This document shows, piece after piece, positions 26,812 to 36,113 of a stretch of 64,000 nucleotides of DNA (the first letter of the stretch is position 1; every line of letters starts with the position of its first letter). This DNA is from CAVQFO01 sp963711725 (GTDB taxonomy: Bacteria; Pseudomonadota; Gammaproteobacteria; Nitrococcales; Aquisalimonadaceae), in assembly GCA_963711725.1 (NCBI GenBank), contig CAVQFO010000042.1:124001-188000 (forward strand). The letters are read 5' to 3'. The notes below the pieces were generated by a model, which searched no databases, was not told where the DNA came from, and saw only the letters and a list, made by a program, of their open reading frames with translations. The position numbers and the translations under genes are program-made.

Positions 26812-28209
26812 ATGACCACGGAGCCCCCTGTTCACTCCGCAGGAGATGTCCCCATTGGCACCATCCGCGAGGTGCAGGGCCCTGTGGTGGTGATTGCCTG
26901 CGAATCGCTGCCGCCGCTGCATCGGGCGGTGAAAGCCCGCCTGGACGGCGAGACTTATCTGTTCGAAGTCCATCAGCACCTGGACGAACGTCATGCCCGG
27001 GCGGTCGCCCTGCACGGCACTGCCGGGCTGCGCCGAGGCCAGGCGGTGTATGACACCGGCGCACCGGTGCACGTGCCGGTATCCGACGAATACCTCGGGC
27101 GCGTCGTGAACATGTTCGGCGAACCCATGGACGCGGGCGCCGCGCCCCCGGCCGACACCTTCCGCAACATCCACGGCACGCCGCTACCGCTCTACGAATC
27201 CCGCGCCGCCAGCGAGACCCTGGCCACCGGCATCAAGGTGATCGACCTGCTGTGTCCCTTCGCCCGCGGCGGGAAAACGGGGCTGTTCGGCGGCGCGGGT
27301 GTCGGCAAGACGGTGCTCATCATGGAGTTCATGCACGCCATCGTCGCCCTGCATCAGGGCGTGTCGGTGTTCGGCGGCGTCGGCGAGCGCATGCGCGAGG
27401 GCCACGAACTGTGGCACGAGCTGGAAGAGGCCGGCGTGATGGACAAGTCCCTGCTGGTGTTCGGCCAGATGGACGAATCCCCCGGTGTGCGCTTCCGGGT
27501 GGGCCTCACGGCGCTGACCTACGCCGAGTACTTCCGCGACACGCGGGCCACGGAAGTCTTGCTGCTGATGGACAATGTGTTCCGCTTCGTCCAGGCGGGC
27601 AGCGAGATCTCCAGCCTGCTGGGCCGCATGCCCGCCACGGTAGGCTATCAGCCCACCCTGGGCACGGAGGTGGCGGAGCTGGAGGACCGCATCAACTCCA
27701 CCGATTCGGGCGCCATCACCTCGGTTCAGGCGGTATACGTGCCCGCGGACGACATGACCGACCCGGCGGTGAGCACCCTGCTGAGCCACCTGGACACCCA
27801 GGTCATCCTCTCGCGCGCCCAGGCGGGCCGGGGCATCTACCCGGCGGTGGATCCCCTGGCCTCCGGCAGCAATCTCATGGACCGCCACGTGCTGGGCGCC
27901 CGCCACTACGACATTGCCGAAGGCGTGCGGGAACACCTGGCCCGCTACCGGGAGCTGGAAGACATCATCGCCATGCTGGGTGTGGAGGAACTCTCCGAGG
28001 AGGATCGGCGCATCGTCCAGCGCGCCCGCAAGCTGCAGCGTTACCTGACCCAGCCATTCCATGTCGTGGCCGGGCACACCGGTATCGCCGGTGTTTCGGT
28101 GCCGCTGGAAGAGACCTTGAACGACTGCGAGCGGTTCCTCACCGGCCGCTTCGACGATGTGTCCGAGGATCGTTGCTACATGCGCGGCACCATGGGCGCG
28201 ACAACGTGA
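26812..28209 (+). CDS. atpD: N-type ATPase beta subunit AtpD
   Basis: A 465-residue catalytic beta subunit, with P-loop GGAGVGKTV, Walker B LLLMDNVFRF, and a GVEELSEED segment equivalent to the DELSEED lever. It differs from standard F-type beta subunits (GERMREG in place of GERTREG), as N-type ATPases do. The gene order atpD-atpC-...-atpA-atpG, with no atpH, is diagnostic of the N-ATPase operon described in a scattered set of bacteria and archaea as a second, laterally spread ATPase. The start is the ATG at 26812, chosen because the family N-terminus begins shortly before the GTIREVQGPVV strand. Confidence 0.93.
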   Translation: MTTEPPVHSAGDVPIGTIREVQGPVVVIACESLPPLHRAVKARLDGETYLFEVHQHLDERHARAVALHGTAGLRRGQAVYDTGAPVHVPVSDEYLGRVVNMFGEPMDAGAAPPADTFRNIHGTPLPLYESRAASETLATGIKVIDLLCPFARGGKTGLFGGAGVGKTVLIMEFMHAIVALHQGVSVFGGVGERMREGHELWHELEEAGVMDKSLLVFGQMDESPGVRFRVGLTALTYAEYFRDTRATEVLLLMDNVFRFVQAGSEISSLLGRMPATVGYQPTLGTEVAELEDRINSTDSGAITSVQAVYVPADDMTDPAVSTLLSHLDTQVILSRAQAGRGIYPAVDPLASGSNLMDRHVLGARHYDIAEGVREHLARYRELEDIIAMLGVEELSEEDRRIVQRARKLQRYLTQPFHVVAGHTGIAGVSVPLEETLNDCERFLTGRFDDVSEDRCYMRGTMGATT

Positions 28210-28222
28210 ACGGGGCTTGTCG

Positions 28223-28618
28223 ATGAGCGGCTTCCAATTGATTCTCAACAGCCCCGTGCAGTCCACTGAAGTGGACGGGGTGACCAGCTTCGTCGGCGGG
28301 GACGAAAGCGGCAGCTTCGGGATCATGGCCGGACACGACCGCTTCATGACCGTGCTCAAATTCGGGCTGGCCCGATACCGGGTCGGCGAGGCGCCCTGGC
28401 AGTATCTCGCCTTGCCGGGCGGCCTGCTCTACTTCGCCGACGACCGCCTGCGCATCAGCACCCGCCGCTACCTGGCGGACAGCGACTACGAGCGCATCAG
28501 CGGCCAGTTGCAGGCCGTGTTGCGCGGCGAGGAGGAAGACCTTCGCTCCATGCGCGAGAGCGTACGCCAACTGGAGCAGGCCATGTTGCGGCGGCTGATG
28601 AAAGCCAGCCAGGACTGA
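28223..28618 (+). CDS. atpC: N-type ATPase epsilon subunit AtpC
   Basis: A 131-residue epsilon subunit. An N-terminal beta-sandwich (GSFGIMAGHDRFMTVLKFG matches the GxxGIxxxHxxxxxxL pattern) is followed by a C-terminal helical pair. It follows atpD by 13 bases. In the N-ATPase operon atpC sits directly after atpD, unlike its final position in the standard atp operon. It is expected to link the rotor to F1 and to inhibit reverse activity. Confidence 0.88.
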   Translation: MSGFQLILNSPVQSTEVDGVTSFVGGDESGSFGIMAGHDRFMTVLKFGLARYRVGEAPWQYLALPGGLLYFADDRLRISTRRYLADSDYERISGQLQAVLRGEEEDLRSMRESVRQLEQAMLRRLMKASQD

Positions 28619-28630
28619 ACGGTGCCCGCC

Positions 28631-28909
28631 ATGAACGAACCACACCACAAGTTGCGCAAGGAGGTCGACCGCCAGGCGGACCGGCTTCGCCGCGCCGAGC
28701 GGGAGCGCGACACGGTGTTGGCCCAGACCGCGTTCCTGGGCACCCTGGGTCTGCTGCTGGTGCTGCCCATCGTGGTGGGCGCCTACGTGGGCCAATGGCT
28801 GGACCAGAAGCTGGCGGGCTACTCCGTACACTGGACGGTGAGCTGCGTGCTGCTGGGCGTGGCCGCGGGCGCCTACAGCGTCTACCTGTTCGTGAGGAGC
28901 CGGCCATGA
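28631..28909 (+). CDS. atpQ: AtpQ/AtpI-like small membrane subunit
   Basis: A 92-residue protein with a charged N-terminal 30 residues, rich in Arg and Lys, then two membrane helices (about 35-55 and 65-87) separated by VGQWLDQKLAG. This is the AtpI/AtpZ-like form called AtpQ in N-ATPase operons, thought to help assemble the c-ring or transport Mg2+. A GTG three codons upstream (28622) is an alternative start. Its TGA overlaps the atpB ATG (ATGA), so no separate atpR gene fits between them. Confidence 0.75.
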   Translation: MNEPHHKLRKEVDRQADRLRRAERERDTVLAQTAFLGTLGLLLVLPIVVGAYVGQWLDQKLAGYSVHWTVSCVLLGVAAGAYSVYLFVRSRP

Positions 28910-29595
28910 GCGCGGACAACGCCGGCGTCTTCGCCGAGGGCGGCCTGCACCTGGGGCCGCTGCTGATCACCAATACGGTGCTCACCACCTGGGGCATCAT
29001 GGCCGTGCTGATCGCCGCCGCCTGGCTGATCGGGCGCCGCCTGCGGGAACAGCCCGACGGCCTGCAAACGGCCGTGGAAGGGGCCGTGGCCGCCATGGAG
29101 GACGCCGTGGCCGGGGTGCTGCCGAATCACGTGCGCTACGTGCTGCCGTTCATCGCCACGCTGTGGGTGTATCTGGTGGCGGCCAACCTGATCGGCATCG
29201 TGCCGGGCCTGCATTCGCCCACCCGCGACCTCTCGGCCACCTCGGCCCTGGCCATTCTGGTGTTCTTTTCGGTGCATTGGTTCGGCCTGCGCAGCGAGGG
29301 GCTCAAGGATTATCTGCGCCACTACCTGACACCCAGCCCCATCCTGCTGCCGTTCCACGTGATCGGCGAGATCACCCGCACCGTGGCCCTGGCGGTGCGC
29401 CTGTTCGGCAACATGATGAGCCTGGAACTCACCGCCCTGCTGGTGCTTCTGGTGGCGGGCTTCCTGGCACCCATACCCATCCTGATGCTACACATCATCG
29501 AGGCCCTGGTGCAGGCCTACATTTTCGGCATGCTGGCGCTGATCTACATCGCCGGCGGCATCCAATCCCAACAACAGAGCAAACAAGGTAGCTGA
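28906..29595 (+). CDS. atpB: N-type ATPase subunit a, AtpB
   Basis: A 229-residue membrane stator subunit. The essential Arg of the proton/ion channel is in ALAVRLFGNMMS, and the final helices read LHIIEALVQAYIFGMLALIYIAGG, as in other a subunits. Five or six helices are predicted. It overlaps atpQ by four bases and is followed by atpE after 2 bases. Confidence 0.92.
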   Translation: MSADNAGVFAEGGLHLGPLLITNTVLTTWGIMAVLIAAAWLIGRRLREQPDGLQTAVEGAVAAMEDAVAGVLPNHVRYVLPFIATLWVYLVAANLIGIVPGLHSPTRDLSATSALAILVFFSVHWFGLRSEGLKDYLRHYLTPSPILLPFHVIGEITRTVALAVRLFGNMMSLELTALLVLLVAGFLAPIPILMLHIIEALVQAYIFGMLALIYIAGGIQSQQQSKQGS

Positions 29596-29597
29596 AC

Positions 29598-29864
29598 ATG
29601 TCCGACATGCATTGGTTCGCCCTCGCCTCCACCGTGGCCGCCGTGATCGCCATGGGCATCGGCGTGCTGGGCCCGGGCCTGGCCATGGGCAAGGCCATCG
29701 GCCAGGCGCTGGACGCCCTGGCCCGCCAGCCCGAGGCGGAGAAGTCCATCACCCGCACGCTGTTCATCGGCCTGGCCATGATCGAGTCGCTGGCGATCTA
29801 CGTGCTGGTGGTGGTGCTGATCGTCCTGTTCCGCAATCCGCTTCTCGAATACCTGTTGAAGTAG
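29598..29864 (+). CDS. atpE: N-type ATPase c subunit, AtpE
   Basis: An 88-residue rotor subunit, a two-helix hairpin. The polar loop is ARQPEAEKS. The ion-binding Glu lies in AMIESLAIY, which keeps the Glu-Ser and Tyr of the Na+ site known from Ilyobacter. At the helix-1 position equivalent to Ilyobacter Gln32 there is Met, and Val63 is also Met. The Na+ signature is therefore partial, and H+ coupling is equally possible. The first helix has the G-x-G-type packing stretch GPGLAMGKAIG. Confidence 0.92.
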   Translation: MSDMHWFALASTVAAVIAMGIGVLGPGLAMGKAIGQALDALARQPEAEKSITRTLFIGLAMIESLAIYVLVVVLIVLFRNPLLEYLLK

Positions 29865-29895
29865 CGCGGTGAGATACCCGGACTAGGGCGCAAGC

Positions 29896-30636
29896 ATGGA
29901 ACTCGACCTGACCACATTCATCCTGGAGCTGGTGAACTTCCTGATCCTGGTGTGGCTGCTGAAGCGCTTCCTGTACAAGCCCGTACTGGAGGTGATCGAA
30001 AAGCGCCGCGCGGCGATTCGGGCAAGCCTGGATGAAGCGGCCCAGACCCAGCGCGCGGCGGAAGCCGCGAAGGAACAGTACGACCATCGGCTGGCGGATT
30101 GGGAACACGAACGGGAGACTGCCCGGGAGCAACTGCGCGCGGAAATCCAGCAGGAGCGGGCCCGCCTCATGGACGAGGTGAAGAAGGAGCTGGCGGCGGA
30201 GCGCAGCAAGGCCGCCGCCCGCAACCAGCGCGAGGCCGAGGAATGGCGCCGAAAGGTCGAGGAGCAGGCGCAACACCTCGCCGCCGCGTTTGCCGCCAGG
30301 CTGCTTGAACGCGCCGCCGGCCCCGAACTGGAACGCCGGCTGGTGGAAGCCGCCCTGGAGGATCTTCGTGCCCTGCCGCCGGAACGCGCCGCCGAGCTGC
30401 GCGACGGCGCCGCCGAGGCCACCGTCTGGACCGCCACGGAACTCCCCGAAGCGCTGCGCCAGAAGATCGAGCTGGCTCTGCAGGGCCTGGCGCCTGAAGG
30501 GCCGCTGCGATGCACATTCGAGCAACAACCGGAGCTGATGGCGGGCATGCGCGTGCAACTGGGCCCGTGGACCCTGCAGGCCAATCTGCGCGACGAACTG
30601 GCCTCCTTCGCCGACTGGGGGAGCCATGGCGGATAG
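29896..30636 (+). CDS. atpF: N-type ATPase subunit b, AtpF (long form)
   Basis: A 246-residue protein. A single N-terminal membrane helix (LTTFILELVNFLILVWLLKRF) is followed by a long charged coiled-coil region (about 35-135) and a C-terminal globular part of about 100 residues. It is longer than a standard b subunit (about 156). Since the operon has no delta gene (atpH), the C-terminal part probably does delta's job of binding the top of F1, as known for N-ATPases. It overlaps atpA by 11 bases. Confidence 0.88.
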   Translation: MELDLTTFILELVNFLILVWLLKRFLYKPVLEVIEKRRAAIRASLDEAAQTQRAAEAAKEQYDHRLADWEHERETAREQLRAEIQQERARLMDEVKKELAAERSKAAARNQREAEEWRRKVEEQAQHLAAAFAARLLERAAGPELERRLVEAALEDLRALPPERAAELRDGAAEATVWTATELPEALRQKIELALQGLAPEGPLRCTFEQQPELMAGMRVQLGPWTLQANLRDELASFADWGSHGG

Positions 30637-32104
30637 CGCATCCCGCAACCAGGCCGATCCTTCGCTGGGCGATTACCGCTTCGGTCTTCGAATCAGCGAA
30701 CGCGGCACCGTGGTGGCCGTGGGCGACGGCATCGCCTGGGTCGAAGGCCTGCCCTCCGCCGCCATGGAGGAAATCATCCGTTTCGACGACGGCAGCGAGG
30801 CGTTGGTGTTCCATCTTACGGAAACACTGCTGGGCGCCATCCTGCTTCACGCCACCGAATCCCTCACCGCGGGAACGGCCGCGCACCTCACCGGCCAGCG
30901 ACTTAGCGTGCCGGTGGGCGACGCCCTGCTGGGCCGGGTCGTCGACCCGCTGGGCACACCGCTGGACGGGGCCGAGCCGCCCCACTCGGACGGGCGTCAG
31001 CCGCTGGAGAGGAAGTCCCCGCCCCTGACCGAGCGGGCTTACATCCGGGAGCCGCTCTACACCGGCTGCAAGATCGTCGACACCATGGTTCCCATCGGCC
31101 GCGGCCAGCGCCAACTCCTGGTCGGCGACGAGGGTGTGGGCCGTAGCTCCCTGGCGCTGGACACGGTGGTCAACCAGTCGGCTGAGGACGTGCTCTGCGT
31201 CTATGTGCTGATCGCTCAGAAGCGATCATCGGTGCTCAGCACCCTGGAAACCTTGCGCGAGCGTGGCGCGCTGGAGCGCTGCGTGGTGGTGGTGGCCGAG
31301 GCGGCCAGCCTGCCGGGCATGACCTATCTGGCGCCGTTCGCGGGCTGTGCCATCGCCGAATACTGGATGCGCCGCGGGCGGCACACGCTGGTGGTCTACG
31401 ACGATCTCAGCACCCACGCCCGGGCCTATCGCGAGCTGTCCCTGCTGCTTCGCCGCCCGCCCGGCCGGGAGGCCTATCCCGGCGACATTTTCTATCTGCA
31501 CGCCCGGCTGCTGGAGCGCGCCACCTGCCTGGCCCCGGAGCAGGGCGGCGGCAGCATGACGGCGCTGCCCATCGTGGAGACCCAGCAGGGCGAGATCGCC
31601 GCCTACGTGCCCACCAACCTGATCTCCATCACCGACGGCCAGGTCTACCTGGACCGCGCACTGTTCGCCGGCGGATTCCGGCCCGCCATCGACGTGGCCA
31701 AGTCCGTCTCGCGCATCGGCGGTGATGCCCAGCATCCGCGCATCAAGGAGGCGGCAGGCCGCATGAAGCTGGACTACCTGCAGTTCCTGGAACTGGAGGT
31801 GTTCACCCGTTTCGGAGCCCGTCTGGAAGCCTCGATGGAGAACAAGATCCGACGCGGCCGCGTGCTCCGGGAAGTACTCAAGCAGGATCGACTGAGCCCC
31901 GAGTCGCCCGAATTCCAACTGGCCTGGCTCACGGCCTACAACCACGGCCTGCTGGACGATCTGGCGCAGGAGGCCGTGGACCCGGTGCTGGCCGAGCTGG
32001 CGCGGGCGGTTGAGGCATCCGGCCTGGGTCTGGATGCGGCACCCGAGGAGTGGGAAAGCGCCGTGCACGGCTGGCTCAATCGCTCGCCGGAGGCGGCGAA
32101 ATGA
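30626..32104 (+). CDS. atpA: N-type ATPase alpha subunit AtpA
   Basis: A 492-residue non-catalytic alpha subunit. An N-terminal beta-barrel is followed by a nucleotide-binding domain and a C-terminal helical domain (EFQLAWLTAYNHGLLDDL). The P-loop reads GDEGVGRSS where F-type alpha subunits have GDRQTGKT, so the usual Lys is Arg. Because alpha sites are non-catalytic, the enzyme may tolerate this. Conserved stretches include MTALPIVETQQG, SITDGQ and RPAIDVAKSVSRIGG. The stop overlaps the atpG start (ATGA). Confidence 0.92.
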   Translation: MADSASRNQADPSLGDYRFGLRISERGTVVAVGDGIAWVEGLPSAAMEEIIRFDDGSEALVFHLTETLLGAILLHATESLTAGTAAHLTGQRLSVPVGDALLGRVVDPLGTPLDGAEPPHSDGRQPLERKSPPLTERAYIREPLYTGCKIVDTMVPIGRGQRQLLVGDEGVGRSSLALDTVVNQSAEDVLCVYVLIAQKRSSVLSTLETLRERGALERCVVVVAEAASLPGMTYLAPFAGCAIAEYWMRRGRHTLVVYDDLSTHARAYRELSLLLRRPPGREAYPGDIFYLHARLLERATCLAPEQGGGSMTALPIVETQQGEIAAYVPTNLISITDGQVYLDRALFAGGFRPAIDVAKSVSRIGGDAQHPRIKEAAGRMKLDYLQFLELEVFTRFGARLEASMENKIRRGRVLREVLKQDRLSPESPEFQLAWLTAYNHGLLDDLAQEAVDPVLAELARAVEASGLGLDAAPEEWESAVHGWLNRSPEAAK

Positions 32105-32956
32105 CCGAGCGCCGCCGCATCGAACACCGGCTGCACACCTTGTCGGAAACCCGCGGCATCATGAACAGCATGAAGACGCTGGCCTTGCTGGAGACGCGCA
32201 AACTGGGCCGCTACATGGACCACCAGGAACAGGCGCTGCGCACCTTCGAAGAGGCCGGAGCGGATTTCCTGCGGTTCTTCGAACCGGCGCGGGCGGCCGT
32301 GGATCAATTGCAGCCGGTGTATCTGCTGTTCGGCTCCGAACGCGGGTTCAACGGCGATTTCAACCGGCGCGTCCTGGAATCCTTCGAGGCGCAATCCCGC
32401 CAGAAGCCGGGGTCCGCGCTGGTGATCGGGCGCAAACTGGGGCTGGAGCTGGCGAACGACGCCCGCGTTCTTGAGGAGCTTCCCGGGCCGGGCGTGGCCG
32501 AGGAAATCGAGGCCGGCGTGGATGCGTTGGTGTCCGCCGTGCGACGTGCCGCGGAACGGAAGGGTCCCTTGACGCTTGATCGCCGTGCACCACGGCGCCG
32601 AGCGCGGCCAGGTGGAGACGCGCACCGTGTTTCCCCCCTTCCGCGAAAACGCGTTCCCGGCCGCCACGGGCTATCCGCCGGAGCTGAACCTGGATCCGGT
32701 GGTGTTCTTCGGGGCGCTGCTGGAGGAATACCTGTTCGCGGTCCTGCACGGCCTGTTTTTCATGTCTCTGATCGCGGAGAACGAACAACGCATGGAACAC
32801 CTGGATGCCGCGGTACGGCGTCTGGACGAAACCTCCGAGCAGTTGGCGCGCCAGCAGCGCACACTGCGTCAGGAGGAGATTACCGAAGAGATCGAAGTCA
32901 TACTGTTGAGCGCAGCCGCCACGGCCGCGCCCGTTGGAGGTCCACGTCATGACTGA
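32101..32956 (+). CDS. atpG: N-type ATPase gamma subunit AtpG (frameshifted)
   Basis: A central-stalk subunit of about 284 residues. Its N-terminal helix (RRIEHRLHTLSETRGIMNSMKTLALLETRKL) and C-terminal helix (ENEQRMEHLDAAVRRLDETSEQL) form the rotor coiled coil, seen here in short segments. The frame breaks near 32578, where ACGCTTGATC has one extra T. Removing it gives LTLIAVHHGAERGQVETR. The stop overlaps the start of the next gene by eight bases, so translation probably continues into the phaC-like gene. Confidence 0.86.
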
Positions 32957-34829
32957 CAAAGCGCAACCCCAAGCCCAAGACAGCCAGCGCACCCCGGCGG
33001 GTCAAGCCCTGCGGAGAAGGCGCCGTCGAAACCGCAGACGCCGGTTTCCATCACCCACGTCCCGCAGGGCCGCCTCGGACCGGGAATCGTCGATTCTTCC
33101 GTTTTCGCCGGCCGGCGGCAGCGGGTTTTCCGTGGATCGCATGTATCACGCCGGCCAGGGCCGAATGACCGGCGGAATCTCGCTGGCCGCCCTGGGCCAG
33201 GCTTACGGCGACTGGGCCACGCAGTTGTTGAACTCGCCGGGCAAACAGGCGGAACTGGCCGCCAAGGCGCAGCGTAAGGCGCTGCGCTTCATGGCCTATG
33301 CCTCGGAGCGGCTTCAGCATCACGACGACGCGCCCTGTATCGAGCCGCTGCCCCAGGACCATCGTTTCGACGCCCCCGAGTGGCAGCAACTGCCGTTCGC
33401 TTTGTACTACCAGGCCTTTCTGCTCAACCAGCAGTGGTGGCACAACGCCACCACGGGCCTGCACGGCGTATCCCGCCACCACGAGGGCGTGGTTTCGTTC
33501 CTGACGCGGCAGATGCTGGACGTGTTTTCGCCCTCGAACCTGCCGTGGACCAATCCGGTGGTGCTCAAGCGCACCCTGGAAACGGGCGGCATGAATCTGG
33601 TCCAGGGCGTCGCAACTGGGCCGAGGACTGGGAACACAACATCATGGGCCGGCCGCCGGCGGGCACCGAGAATTTTCGCGTCGGGCAGGAGGTGGCCGTG
33701 ACGCCCGGGCGGGTGGTCTTCCGCAATCGGCTGATCGAGCTGATCCAGTACAGCCCCAGCACGGACAAGGTGCGCGCCGAACCCATTCTGATCGCTCCGG
33801 CCTGGATCATGAAGTACTACATCCTGGATCTCTCGCCCGAACAACTCGCTGGTCAAGTACCTGGTGGATCAGGGCCATACGGTGTTCATGATCTCCTGGC
33901 GCAACCCCACCGAGGAGGATCGCGACCTGGGCATGGACGACTACGTGAACCTGGGCGCGATCAAGGCCCTGGAGGTGGTGCGGGAACGCATCCCGGATCA
34001 GCCGATCCATGCCGTGGGCTACTGCCTGGGCGGCACACTGCTGTCCATTGCGGCGGCGGCTATCGCGCGGGACGAAGACAAGAAGGACTGGCTGGCGTCG
34101 GTCACCTTGTTCGCCTCCCAGGTGGACTTCACCGAGGCCGGCGAACTGATGCTGTTCATCGATCCCGCCCAGGTGGCCTTCCTGGAGGACGTGATGTGGG
34201 ATCAGGGCTATCTCGACACCAAGCAGATGATCGGGGCATTCCAGTTGCTGCGCTACAACGACCTGATCTGGTCCCGGATGGTCCACGAATACCTGATGGG
34301 CGAGCGCACGCCCATGAACGACCTCATGGCCTGGAACGCGGACGCCACCCGGATGCCGTTCCGCATGCACTCGGAATACCTGCGCCATCTGTTCCTGGAC
34401 AACGACCTCGCCGAGGGACGCTACAAGGTGGGCGAACGCCCCGTCGCGCTGACCGATATCCGCGCGCCCATTTTCGCCGTGGGCACGGAGAAGGACCACG
34501 TGGCCCCCTGGAAGTCCGCCTACAAGATCAAGCTGCTCACGGATACCGACGTGACGTTCCTGCTGACCAGCGGCGGACACAATGCCGGCATCGTCAGCGA
34601 GCCGGGGCATCCCCATCGCCACTATCGGGTCACCACCCAAGAAGGCCGCGGACTCCTATATCGATCCGGATGAATGGGTGTCGTCGGTGGAACCTGTCGA
34701 GGGTTCCTGGTGGCCGGAGTGGCATCGCTGGCTGGAATCCCATTCGGACGGCTTGGTTGCCGCCCGCAGACCCGGAGGAAGGCCGGACACTGGGTCCGGC
34801 ACCGGGAACCTATGTCCTGCCAGGACTGA
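32949..34829 (+). CDS. phaC: PhaC-like polyhydroxyalkanoate synthase (several frameshifts)
   Basis: An alpha/beta-hydrolase protein of about 620 residues with class I PHA synthase layout. The catalytic Cys is in GYCLGGT, the Asp in EKDHVAPW and the His in GGHNAGIV, with the conserved N-terminal region YYQAFLLNQQWWHNATTG. The frame breaks near 33050-33110, 33610, 33847, 34635, 34780 and 34820. Correcting them gives the expected ending (DPEEGRTLGPAPGTYVLQD, stop at 34829). It would polymerise hydroxyacyl-CoA into storage polyester, but no phaA or phaB is in the window. It overlaps atpG by eight bases, so it belongs to the N-ATPase transcript. Confidence 0.8.
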
Positions 34830-34839
34830 CGGCAAACCG

Positions 34840-35346
34840 GTGGTCGGATTCGCGGCGGCCAGCGGCACGGGCAAGACCACCTTGCTGCGGGGCCTGATTC
34901 CGGCGCTTGCCGCCCGGGGTGTGCGGGTGGCGGTAATCAAGCACAGCCACCACGATTTCGACATCGACAAACCGGGCAAGGACAGCTACGAGTTGCGCAA
35001 GGCGGGTGCCGCCCAGACCCTGGTCATGTCCCGCCAGCGTATTGCGGTGATCGTGGAGAACCCCGAGGGCTTTGAACCCACGCTCGCGTCCGCCCTGGAC
35101 CGCCTCGATCCCGCTGGCGTCGACATGGTCCTGGTGGAAGGATTCAAGTGGGAACGATTCCCGAAGGTGTTAGTCCACCGCGGCGCGGGGTCTTTCCCCT
35201 CGATGAGGGAAGACGCCGTCGCGGTGGCCACCGATCGGCCCGACGCCTTGGATACGGAGCTGCCCGTGTTGGACCTGAACCGTCCCGAGCACATTGCGGC
35301 ATTCATCGTCGAGACCTTTCTTGTCCGGGAGGAGGAGACCTCATGA
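34840..35346 (+). CDS. mobB: Molybdopterin-guanine dinucleotide biosynthesis protein MobB
   Basis: A GTP-binding protein of about 168 residues. The P-loop is GFAAASGTGKTTLL. KHSHHDFDIDKPGKDSYELRKAGA and DMVLVEGFKWERFPK are hallmark MobB segments (recognised from HHDFDIDKPGKDS and LVEGFK). It assists MobA in attaching GMP to molybdopterin to give the MGD cofactor of NarG. The start is uncertain: I use the GTG at 34840, because the sequence before it is the end of phaC in another frame. Its stop overlaps the next gene (ATGA). Its position far from other moa/mob genes suggests co-regulation with nitrate respiration. Confidence 0.85.
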   Translation: MVGFAAASGTGKTTLLRGLIPALAARGVRVAVIKHSHHDFDIDKPGKDSYELRKAGAAQTLVMSRQRIAVIVENPEGFEPTLASALDRLDPAGVDMVLVEGFKWERFPKVLVHRGAGSFPSMREDAVAVATDRPDALDTELPVLDLNRPEHIAAFIVETFLVREEETS

Positions 35347-36035
35347 GCAATGCATCGGAGGTGGCGGATCTTCTCCGCCTAAACATGTTGTTCGAACGGC
35401 TGGAGCCGGCCGAAGTGGAGCTCCTGGCGCGAGAGGTCCGCGTACAAAACCTGGCGGCGGGGGAGGCGCTGTTCGACCGGGGAGATGCGGCGGAGCGCTT
35501 CTACCTCGTCCGTGACGGGCGCATCAAACTCTACCGCCTCTCCGCCGCCGGCCAGGAGAAGATCGTCGAGGTCTTCGGCCCGGGCGAGACGTTTGCCGAG
35601 GCCGTTATGTTCATGGAGCACAACGTTTATCCCGTCAACGCCGCGGCACTGGTACCGACCACGGTGCTCGCCATCCCTAACGGGGTTTACAAGAACATCC
35701 TGGGCGGCAACACTCGCGCCTGCTTCCGGTTGCTGGGCGACATGAGCATGCGGCTTCACCGCCGCCTCAACGATATCGACGGTCTGACCCTGCACAGCGC
35801 CACCGAGCGGGTGGCGGATTTCCTGCTGCGGGAGCTGCCGGCGCCGGACTCGGATCGGTTGAGCCTGGGGCTGCCCAAGCAGGTCATCGCCTCCCGCTTG
35901 GCCGTGACCCCGGAAACGCTGTCGCGGGTGCTGGGAAACCTCTCCGAGGCGGGCATTGTCCGAGTGGAGGGCAAGGAGGTACGGATCCTCGATCGGAAAG
36001 CGCTGGAGCGGGCGGCCACGGAACCGGGCCGGTGA
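35343..36035 (+). CDS. dnr: Crp/Fnr-family regulator, DNR-like
   Basis: A 230-residue regulator. A cyclic-nucleotide-binding-type sensor domain (AERFYLVRDGRIKLYRLSAAG, FAEAVMFM) is followed by a dimer helix and a C-terminal winged helix-turn-helix (RLAVTPETLSRVLGNLSEAGIV). It has no N-terminal Cys group for an Fe-S cluster, so it is not FNR/ANR. Segments GQEKIVEVF and FAEAVMFME match the NO-sensing DNR regulators of denitrifiers, so I call it DNR-like. The recognition helix ETLSRV predicts binding to TTGAT-N4-ATCAA boxes, such as those at 17753 and 26735. It is the last gene of the atp-phaC-mobB chain. Confidence 0.82.
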   Translation: MSNASEVADLLRLNMLFERLEPAEVELLAREVRVQNLAAGEALFDRGDAAERFYLVRDGRIKLYRLSAAGQEKIVEVFGPGETFAEAVMFMEHNVYPVNAAALVPTTVLAIPNGVYKNILGGNTRACFRLLGDMSMRLHRRLNDIDGLTLHSATERVADFLLRELPAPDSDRLSLGLPKQVIASRLAVTPETLSRVLGNLSEAGIVRVEGKEVRILDRKALERAATEPGR

Positions 36036-36113
36036 CGGGGCGAATCTCGGCCATCTCCGGGCTCGCATGGCCGACCGCTCGGAGCACGACCGTGTGAATC
36101 GATCAACGTCTTC

